A stretch of DNA of 64,000 nt from Nematostella vectensis (taxonomy: Eukaryota > Cnidaria > Anthozoa > Actiniaria > Edwardsiidae). The notes beneath the pieces are model-generated. The model ran no database searches. It was not told where the DNA came from and saw nothing but the letters and a program-made list of their open reading frames with translations. The translations under genes were made by a program, and so were the position numbers. The stretch lies in the NCBI RefSeq assembly GCF_932526225.1, contig NC_064035.1, positions 19,457,969 to 19,521,968 of the forward strand. Direction: 5' to 3'. Shown piece after piece: positions 57,701 through 64,000 of this stretch. Within the stretch, counting starts at the first letter, position 1; every line of letters begins with the position of its first letter.

Positions 57701-59106
57701 AAGCTAAAAGTGAGAGCTCGGTGGAAGAAAAAATTGAGTCTTCTGAGAAGTTCTCAGAAAAGAGTGAGTCCCCGGAGCCAAGTGTCCGTGTGGACTCGGA
57801 GACGGGGGATGAGATTTACACTGTTTCAGCGACCCCCTCGGAGACAGAGTCCTATGCAACCACATCGATGCGCTCAAGAGTTTCCACCTCGAAAGGTTCG
57901 AGCTCGCCAAGTGTCAGTACCACGGCGTCAATACTTGAGCAACCCAAACTGGTTCCGAAACTTTCCTTTTCTCGCCCAGAGGAGGAGGCTGAAAAAGAAG
58001 CGAAGGCTAGGGAGGAGGAGGAGGCACATAAGGAGGCAGAGCTTGCGAAACAAAGAGAGAAGGAAGCACGAGCGGCGAAGAGAGCGGAAGAGAGGGCGGC
58101 AGCAGCCGAGAAGAGGCGACAGGAAGTTGAAAGGAAGAGAAGGGAGCGAGAGGAGGCGAAGAGAAAGCAGCTGGAAGAGGCTGAGCGCCTTGAGAGGGTC
58201 AGGCTAGAGGCGGAGGAGGAAATGAAGAGAAGGGAGGAGGAGCGGAGGTAATGATATGCGATTTTTAAAAAATCTGCATTTTAGTACCAATTTATATTTT
58301 CAAGGGACATCGTTATAGCAAGCGAAAGCATTTTTAGCAAATGTTTATGGGAAGAAGGGAGGGAACGGGCGCTCAATAGATAGCAAGGTGATTCAAAACA
58401 AAGACGATTAGAGTATTTCCAAAGCCTGGATGTATGTATGTTTTCTTTATCTTTAAGTTTTGCTTTTATTTTCTACAGAAAAAAACGCGAGGAAGCCGAG
58501 CGAGAGCGTAAACGCAAAGAAGAAGAAGAACGGAACCGAGAAAAGCAGGAAAAGGCTCGCTTAGAGCGTGAAAAAAGGATGCGCGAAGACTTCGAGAGAA
58601 AGAAACAAGAACTCATCGCGCAACGTAAATTGGAGGAAGAAATCCGCAGAGAACAGGAGAAAATAGATCGGGAACTTGAGGAAGCAGCTAGACGGGAGGA
58701 GGAGGAACGAATACGCAACATGGAGGAGTCAGAAAGACTGGCATTACAGGAAAAAATGCGACGAGAAGAGGAAGAATTAAGACGAAGGCTTGAGGACCAG
58801 AGACGTAGAGAGGAGGAGGAAAGGCGAGTTTTAGAGGAGCAAAAACGCTTGCGACAGGAGGCACTTGCCCTCCTCAGACAGAAGAGAATAAAAAGACATT
58901 TGTTTATTACTGGTATAATGAAGGAAATGCGGTTTTTGGGTCTTGGACAGAGGCTGACCAGGGCTTTTACGTTTTCGTATTTTGATGAACTACCATGGAA
59001 TTACCTTAGAACAAGGCCAACATCACCCATGAAAAACATGATTGAAGAATTGAAGGCAAGCTTGCCACCAACCATAATAGAAGAAGATGAGACAGAAGAG
59101 GACTAA
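45788..59106 (+). CDS. KIAA2012: KIAA2012-like coiled-coil protein, 8 exons
   Basis: Exons 45788-45880, 48274-48615, 49419-50952, 55735-55965 (or 55618-55965), 56465-56614, 56796-56909, 57125-58247 and 58479-59106 join in phase to about 1404 residues (1443 with the longer exon 4). The N-terminal part has MDSINMFSRLSRGYG and then TYTTRKGALLLYAEGY, which resembles human KIAA2012 (SRGHGK and FSTRKGALILYSEG). The middle is serine- and aspartate-rich and probably disordered. Exon 7 is lysine-, proline- and glutamate-rich; exons 7-8 end in a long charged coiled coil (REEEERRR type), followed by a short folded-looking tail ending EEDETEED. Function is unknown; it could be cytoskeletal or ciliary, but that is speculation. 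Two in-phase acceptors for exon 4 exist; exon 3 could instead read on to the TAG at 50973. Intron 3 holds the 4.3-kb minisatellite. Confidence 0.85.
47241..48244. mobile_element. Inverted-repeat transposon, family F (1004 bp, TAA duplication)
   Basis: The ends TGCACTAGTCATTTGAAA and, inverted, TGCACTAGTCAATTTAAA are flanked by TAA on both sides (47238-47240 and 48245-48247), which fits PIF/Harbinger-type insertion. The sub-terminal parts contain long C or G runs with CCCGGGACCATGGGG-type inverse matches. The core has repeated ACTGCGGACCGCGGACC palindromes at about 47700-48040. No transposase ORF. The right end is only 29 bp from the KIAA2012-like exon 2. Confidence 0.9.
48629..48802. mobile_element. 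MITE, family B copy 3 (174 bp)
   Basis: The ends are CAGGCCCGTACCCAGG and, inverted, CAGGCTCGTACTCAGG. Flanks ATTAT and AATAT differ by one base, so the 5-bp duplication is imperfect. It shares AATTTATAGTTTTGTCTA and GTTCGCACCCCCTGC with the other copies. It begins 14 bp after the end of the KIAA2012-like exon 2. Confidence 0.85.
49030..49340. other. GC-rich intronic block, unidentified
   Basis: A GC-rich stretch in KIAA2012-like intron 2, with local inverted pieces (CGAAGCTCTTTCGCTTCG and ACTACCGGTTACGGTAGT). It might be an element, but no second copy is seen in the window. No ORF is supported. Confidence 0.35.
50957..51022. repeat. 21-bp triplicate at the KIAA2012-like exon 3 end
   Basis: ATGGGGAGGTGTAGGTACTAG occurs three times in tandem, the third copy changing to ...GGTACTTGTAAGAGG. 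Each copy carries GAGGTGTAGG, a weak donor-like match, and stop codons. It lies right after the proposed exon 3 donor (50952/50953). Confidence 0.85.
51200..55482. repeat. 4.3-kb C-rich minisatellite, ~43-55 bp monomer, ~90 copies
   Basis: The monomer is CTCTCAAGATGCGCA(G/T)GT, then TACTCAGAGACGATATCCGC, then a poly-C run of about 5-15 bases that sets monomer length. Marked variants (GACAATATC, GATGCCCATG, GCAGGTCACTC, GGTCACTC) recur in the same order near 51651, 52471, 53230 and 54726, so larger blocks were duplicated. It lies entirely in intron 3 of the KIAA2012-like gene. Long ORFs (up to 819 codons) exist in all plus frames because monomers rarely contain stops; they are not supported as genes. 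Confidence 0.97.
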
Positions 59107-59835
59107 ACAGATAAATGTGTATTTTGAGTAAAAAAAAAGATCTTTAACATGATCAGTTCTTTACGTTGTACATAAGAAATGAACAGATGTAACAAATTTA
59201 TTGTGTTTTAATATTAAAAAATGTACAGAAGGTGAAAAGTAACAAATTAAAAATGTAGAGTTCATATTGGATTGTCCACCCTATTCTTAATATTAAGTTT
59301 ACATAAAAAAGAATGGAAAGAGAGTTATCATCAGGTGTGTACACAGTGGGGTGAGCAGGGTGTATGCACCCCCCCCCCCCCCCCTCGTTGGCCAGGAAAA
59401 AGTGGGTCATTTCTTATTAAAGGATCGTCAAACACTATCTTTTTTCATATAATACCTATCACTGTGCACCCCCTCCCCCCTCAGCCAATTATCCTGGGAA
59501 TGTGCTGGTATCATCCTGATATTTACAAAACCGTATCAGGAAAACAAATACCATTGTTGATCCTGTAGCCAACCATAATAATGCAATATTATCAAACCTA
59601 GTCATTTAAGAGCTCTTCCCAGAGAAAAGAGGTCTTACTCTTGCATCTAGCACCTAATTTGTGATCTCCAAAAATGTTCAGGGGAGGGGTGGGGGAATAA
59701 ATTCCCAAGCATGTTTTTTTTTTTTGAAGCTACACAATCATGCCAACCAACTCCTCAAAACCTGGATAGTCCATTTGGCTATTTCTTCAAATTTCATTTC
59801 TCTTCATTTGTGAATCTAAACCCCCTATTCATAAC
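59107..59835. other. Convergent intergenic region
   Basis: Between the stops of the KIAA2012-like gene (plus) and the HAD gene (minus), so it holds both 3' ends. A family D transposon lies inside (59325-59515). No ORF is supported. Confidence 0.5.
59325..59515. mobile_element. Poly-C transposon, family D copy 2
   Basis: Reverse-complement relative of 23820-23995: TGCACCCC with a long poly-C run, AAAAAGTGGGTCATTTCTTA, CTTTTTTCATATAATA, then CAGCCAATTATCCTGGGAA. The ends are not precisely defined. Confidence 0.65.
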
Positions 59836-60528
59836 TTACTTGCCTTCAATGTTTTTAAGCACTGATGGTAAATCCATTACACTAGCAATGACAAAGTCAG
59901 GATTTGCAGCTTGTAGTGTCTGCGTGTCTTGAGTACCAGTGAGAACAGCAACTGTCCAACATCCGGCATTCTTCCCTTCCTCCACATCAGCCTTTGAGTC
60001 CCCCACCTTGACCACACTCTTGGGATCCCGCACTTGGCACGCCCTTATGGCAGCATCAATCATAGCAGGGTGGGGTCTGCCATGCCCTTCTTTCTCGCTG
60101 CTAGAGACATAATCTAAAAGGCCACTCCAGCCCAATGTCTTAACAATTGATTCCACAACGCTATGGGGAAATCCACTGCCAACTGCAATCTTTATGCCTT
60201 TAGATTTTAGATATTTAAATGTTGCAGTGGTTCCCGGAATCTCTTTCTTAATCGAAGAAAGATATGTTGTTAGAGTCTCTTTGAATGTTTGAAAAATACG
60301 ATCCACCACCTCAGAACTAGGGTCCCTGCCTTGTGTCTTCACGAAAAGCTGTCTTATGGCTTCTCTTTTCTCTAATCCACGAAATTCGTTTACCGTTTCG
60401 GCCTCGATGTCTATCCCGTGTGTTTTGAAAGCATCCTTCATTACAACTGCGACCAAAGGTAGCCCACTTACTGTGTCATCGACCGTAGTACCGGCTAAAT
60501 CGAACATAACTAACTGAACAGCAGCCAT
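59836..60528 (-). CDS. Phosphonatase-like HAD hydrolase, single exon
   Basis: An uninterrupted 230-residue frame starting ATG at 60528 and ending TAA. It shows all four HAD motifs: nucleophile Asp10 in MFDLAGTTVDD, Ser118 in VGSGF, Arg151 in HGRPHP and the acidic GDSKAD at 176-181. Alanine rather than aspartate at position +2 after the nucleophile is the mark of the phosphonatase group (PhnX-like). Lys54 in RGLEKREAI aligns with the Schiff-base lysine of phosphonoacetaldehyde hydrolase (Lys53 in Bacillus), but the histidine expected three residues later is Ala57. The substrate could be phosphonoacetaldehyde or a related compound; this is inference. Unlike its neighbours it has no introns. It is head to head with the OVCA2-like gene, 244 bp away. 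Confidence 0.92.
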   Translation of the reverse strand: MAAVQLVMFDLAGTTVDDTVSGLPLVAVVMKDAFKTHGIDIEAETVNEFRGLEKREAIRQLFVKTQGRDPSSEVVDRIFQTFKETLTTYLSSIKKEIPGTTATFKYLKSKGIKIAVGSGFPHSVVESIVKTLGWSGLLDYVSSSEKEGHGRPHPAMIDAAIRACQVRDPKSVVKVGDSKADVEEGKNAGCWTVAVLTGTQDTQTLQAANPDFVIASVMDLPSVLKNIEGK

Positions 60529-60772
60529 CTTGTCTTCTTTTTTATAATTACACAGGAAACCCGTACGCTATTTGCAATTTGAGTTTTATGCGCAGCACAA
60601 ATCTAATCAAAACAAAGATAGACTAAAACAGCATGTTCGTTAGAAATAAAATGATAGTTTTAGAAAATGTGCGTGTTTAATTTTGCAATCAAGTTTGCAT
60701 ACGTCTGTTTTTTTCCATAACAGGACTCCTGTGGCTGCCCGCGATTTGACGAACAATCAGCGGCAACTCAAG
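60529..60772. promoter_or_regulatory. Short divergent promoter, HAD / OVCA2-like
   Basis: Only 244 bp separate the two start codons, so the promoters probably overlap. The OVCA2-like start sits in CAAGATGGCGGAC, which also resembles a YY1-type CAAGATGGCGG site. That site reading is based on motif resemblance only. Confidence 0.5.
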
Positions 60773-63586
60773 ATGGCGGACAGCGCACGAAAATGTTTAA
60801 AGGTGATATCGTATTGTTTTATCAACCGATTGATTTAATTCATGATAGCATGCACTGATCTCTGTTGTGCTATGTTTAGATTTTGTGCATACATGGATAT
60901 AGGTAAGCAGACTTTCCTATACCTTTGTAAGTTATCTCAAATAACAGATTCGAAGTTACTGATCTTTACCTTTCATCTTTTGGGTTGTGTTCTCTTTTTT
61001 CTATTTCTCTAGACAAAGTGCAAGCTCCTGTAAAGATAAACTTGGTGCATTTCGCAAATCATTGAAAAAACTACCATTAGAGTTCGGTAAATAGAGCCTT
61101 TTATTTTATACGCGCTGTGAAGAATGTGAACTATTACCGGATCTTGTTGTGTAAGTAACTCACTGTACCACCTAGTTTATCCACCATACCGGGATTTCAA
61201 TAGTTTCGTCGTCGTTTCTGATGAATACACTAACTGCTGTTCTCTGTGCTCTAGTTTATATCACTGCGCCAAATAAGATACCCAAGACTATAACAGGCGA
61301 GGAAGCAGGCCCCGATAACGATGAGTATGGTTGGTGGTTCTCCAAACCTGATGACTCCTATGACCCACTGAGCCCAACTGAGCTGTGTAAAGGGTTTGAC
61401 AGCTCAATCGATCTTATACATAAAACATTCAAGGAACAGGTAACATCGCATACACTCTTTTTTTATAAGAACGTCTAATTTTCAGTTGAGGCTTGGCCGT
61501 TCTTATTTTTAGGACATTTTAAGGCCGAATATGTTATTAAAGTTCTTAAAACCTTTCACTTATATCAATCGAGCCAAATTAAAGCATAGATAAACTTTCA
61601 AATTCTGAAAAGGGAATTGAATTTGATTGAAATTTGAATTTTCTACAGATCTTTGAAAATTTTCCTGGCCGTGCGAAAGGAGATTGAATCGAGTGAATAA
61701 TTCCAAGTTTTGGCGGGAAAATCTGAAACAACGTATTTTCCTTAAATCCGTTAAAATTCAGAGACGGCAATACCACAAAATATTGGCGAATTGTTTTCTA
61801 TTGCAATGCTACCCACAATAAAGCGAAGAATAATTTAAAGTCGAGAGTTGTATGCAAAAAAAGAAAATATCGTTTTGTTGTAGGTTTCAAAAACAGCGCG
61901 CGCTTGTGAGAATGTCGCAATTCTTGATTGCGAATGAAGCGCGCACGCACAATGCAAAAACAATTCAAAAGACTAAAAAATATCTGCTAAATTTTGCAGA
62001 TTTGTTCCCTGAAGTTTAATAATCATTTGACTACCAGGTTAAGATATAAAGATGACGATAAAAGTTGTAACCACACAATGTTCTTCAGCAATTACTAAGA
62101 AGACATGAAGACGGGAACCGGTTAAGCGCCCGCAAATGGTTTCTCATGTAAATTGGTTGACATCTCGATCTACGTCACAAATGACTGGACCCAGACTTTC
62201 AGTTCACGGCCTTTTTTCCGAAGGTTGACCAAAATAACTCAATATTACAGATTTGAGTTATTGGCGCGAACCCGTGTTTTATAGGGTCCATACGAACCAT
62301 ATACAATTTGGAAGATGAAAATATAAAGAAATGACAAAGTCTATCAACTCTGAAAGGTTATATGGACTTTAACTATGTTCTAAAATTTTAGTGTATATAA
62401 GAATATAATAACCGATGAATTATTAGGAAAAGAAATACACTTGTAATCAATAGCAAAATAATAAGGTTGCTACTATGAGCACAAATTGATTCTGCATTTT
62501 TAGAATGCATCAAGACTAAAAAATAAAATTGTTTCTGCTATATGAGCCTCGGCATGTTCTTTAATTCATCTATAATATGCATTTAATATTTTGATCAGCA
62601 AAAGTTGAGTATGCATGAAATTGCAATCAGAATTCACACAAATACACATTGTAATTCATTTTCTATTCTTTTCAGGGACCTTTTGATGGTAAGTTTGGTT
62701 TGAGGCTTTTCTATACAATAGTGGCAAGGCATGCATTCTACCTTTCCTGAATGTTTGACTTGGAGAGACATCAAATTAACTATATATAGAGGTCTTGATT
62801 TAATCCTTTAAATTCATAACAACATTATACAACAACGTACAAGGCCAATCAGCTGTAGAGCACATGAGCCTTCAAGCCCGCGACACAACAGCGGCCCACC
62901 CACCAACACAGGTATCCCGGTCAATACATGATACTGTAGGTTTAGGTAGGGTTGGAGGTAAATTAGTATATTTTATATCCCATAAATTTCCTGAAAAGTT
63001 CATCTCAAATGATGACTATGCCTTAGCTTCCCAAGGGGTTTTCGAGATAATCAGGATATTTATCTACCAGTCAAAAGATAAGAATAAAATGTTTCCAAGG
63101 GAATTTATTCTTTTTTTCACACAAAAGAAATAATGACTTCAGGGATTACAGGCTTGGCAAATTGAAAGTTATTACAACTTTCACAATAAGCATGGTATTT
63201 ACATGGTATTTAGGTCAAACCTCTTGTATATAATTTTCACTTTTCCTAAAACTAAATAAGGAAAGCTAGGCACTGTATATAAAAGATATAGCCATTATTG
63301 TCATGTTTTCTCCAGGTGTTTTTGCATTCAGCCAAGGCGCATGTCTTGCCTCTATTCTCTGTGCTATGAAGGACCAGGGTAAGTTATAATACTTCCTGCT
63401 GCAAATTGTTGGCATGGAAACATGATTAATTTGTTCTTTTTTTCACAGGGTTGCTAGATTTTCGTTTTGCCATCCTGGTTGCTGCTTTTAAATCCCGATC
63501 TGCAACACACAGCAACTACTATAGCGATATTATCTCCTGTCCGACATTACACGTTTATGGTGACACAGACAGTGTTATACCTAAGG
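60773..63586 (+). CDS. OVCA2: OVCA2-like serine hydrolase (FSH family), partial at right edge
   Basis: Exons 60773-60802, 60880-60902, 61013-61086, 61255-61439, 62676-62688, 63316-63378 and 63449-63586 join in phase, giving 175 residues before the last visible donor. ILCIHGYRQSA is the first beta strand and oxyanion region. GWWFS matches the family's conserved segment. GPFDGVFAFSQGA carries the nucleophile, Ser114, and HVYGDTDSVIP the catalytic Asp (168 or 170). The His-containing C-terminal exon(s) lie beyond the window. The family are small alpha/beta-hydrolase esterases; human OVCA2 prefers long-chain alkyl esters. The 13-nt exon 5 codes only GPFD plus one base. Intron 4 is filled by a MITE and repeat R. 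Confidence 0.93.
61453..62562. mobile_element. MITE, family E copy 2, split by repeat R
   Basis: The left part (from CACTCTTTTTTTATAAGAAC at about 61453 to 61545) and the right part (about 62500-62562, including GAGCCTCGGCATGTTCTT) match the two ends of the reverse complement of 18894-19238. Repeat R copy 3 lies between them. TA precedes the left end. The far right terminus is degraded. Confidence 0.65.
61547..62372. repeat. Dispersed repeat R, copy 3 (longest)
   Basis: About 826 bp covering the sequence of both partial copies at 7852-8179 and 10781-11812. A 16-bp insertion (CGGCAATACCACAAAA) follows CCGTTAAAATTCAGAGA relative to both other copies. No conserved ORF; the class is unknown. It lies in OVCA2-like intron 4. 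Confidence 0.85.
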
Positions 63587-64000
63587 GTAAAGGAATTTAT
63601 TTAAGGGGCATTACACCCTACCTATCATCCTAGTGCTATGTCTTAGTGCCAAAAAAATAAAATGTGATAAACAAATACATATTCTTGTTAATTTGCTGGT
63701 AAAATGTTGGTCTTCTACCATCACTGGTAAAATGTAGCCTGCATACATCCGTTTTAAAATGCCTATTCTATACCACAATACAACAGGTATTTTGAAAATG
63801 GATACACACAGGCTTGTGAAATATTGGTATTTTTTAGGTGTAAGCATTTTTTGAAAATGTAAGCACTATTTGAGGCTCTTTCTAGATAGAGCCCTCTATA
63901 ATAAAACCACGAAAATTGCTAACATTTCCTTAAAAATTTGGTTTCAAGTTTTTAAACCCAAAATTGTGATTGTGTAACATCTCATGTTCACCATGTGCTA
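63587..64000. other. OVCA2-like intron, no further exon seen
   Basis: AT-rich sequence after the last recognised donor. I found no exon carrying the expected GGH catalytic histidine segment, so it must lie past the window end. Confidence 0.55.

Noticed and set aside
57234-57702. Antisense ORFs rich in F, S, L and G opposite KIAA2012-like exon 7
   Set aside because: Shadows of a Lys/Glu/Pro-rich coding exon.
1-64000. tRNA, rRNA or other structured RNA genes
   Set aside because: None could be recognised by eye; a covariance-model search would be needed to exclude them.

Overview
This window is eukaryotic nuclear DNA, most likely from an anthozoan cnidarian such as a sea anemone of the Nematostella type. 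That is an inference from content: intron-rich animal genes with GT-AG introns mostly of 100 bp to 2 kb, orthologues of human TEX10, TTLL4, KIAA2012 and OVCA2, an animal-type universal stress protein, a phosphonatase-like HAD enzyme, an AT-rich background, and many short inverted-repeat transposons carrying long poly-C or poly-G tracts. Species was not tested. I rebuilt the genes by joining exons at GT-AG sites; codon phase was checked across almost every junction.

Layout. 1-2.6 kb: two adjacent miniature transposons and no gene. 3.1-7.2 kb (minus): four-exon universal stress protein. 7.2-14.4 kb: no intact gene, but dispersed repeats, a roughly 98-bp satellite with higher-order structure, and nested MITEs. 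14.4-19.9 kb (minus): secreted protein with an NTR/NtA-like domain, an Ig domain and a CUB-like domain; a 42-bp minisatellite lies in intron 1. 21.1-30.2 kb (minus): TEX10 (Ipi1 family), with a 5'-truncated LINE in intron 1. 31.9-44.3 kb (minus): TTLL4 tubulin polyglutamylase in 23 exons, holding a LINE remnant and several tandem arrays. 45.8-59.1 kb (plus): KIAA2012-like coiled-coil protein, divergent from TTLL4, with a 4.3-kb C-rich minisatellite in one intron. 59.8-60.5 kb (minus): single-exon phosphonatase-like HAD hydrolase. 60.8 kb to the right edge (plus): OVCA2-like serine hydrolase, head to head with the HAD gene and cut off before its last exon(s).

These are independent housekeeping, cytoskeletal and extracellular genes rather than one operon-like system. 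Two divergent pairs (TTLL4/KIAA2012-like and HAD/OVCA2) could share promoters. The unusual content is mainly repeat biology: a higher-order minisatellite open in all three plus-strand frames, a tandem duplication that copies a TTLL4 exon end with its splice donor, MITEs with intact target duplications and one visible empty site, and transposons a few bases from splice sites. The phosphonatase-like gene is the best metabolic lead, because sea anemones are known to contain aminoethylphosphonate.
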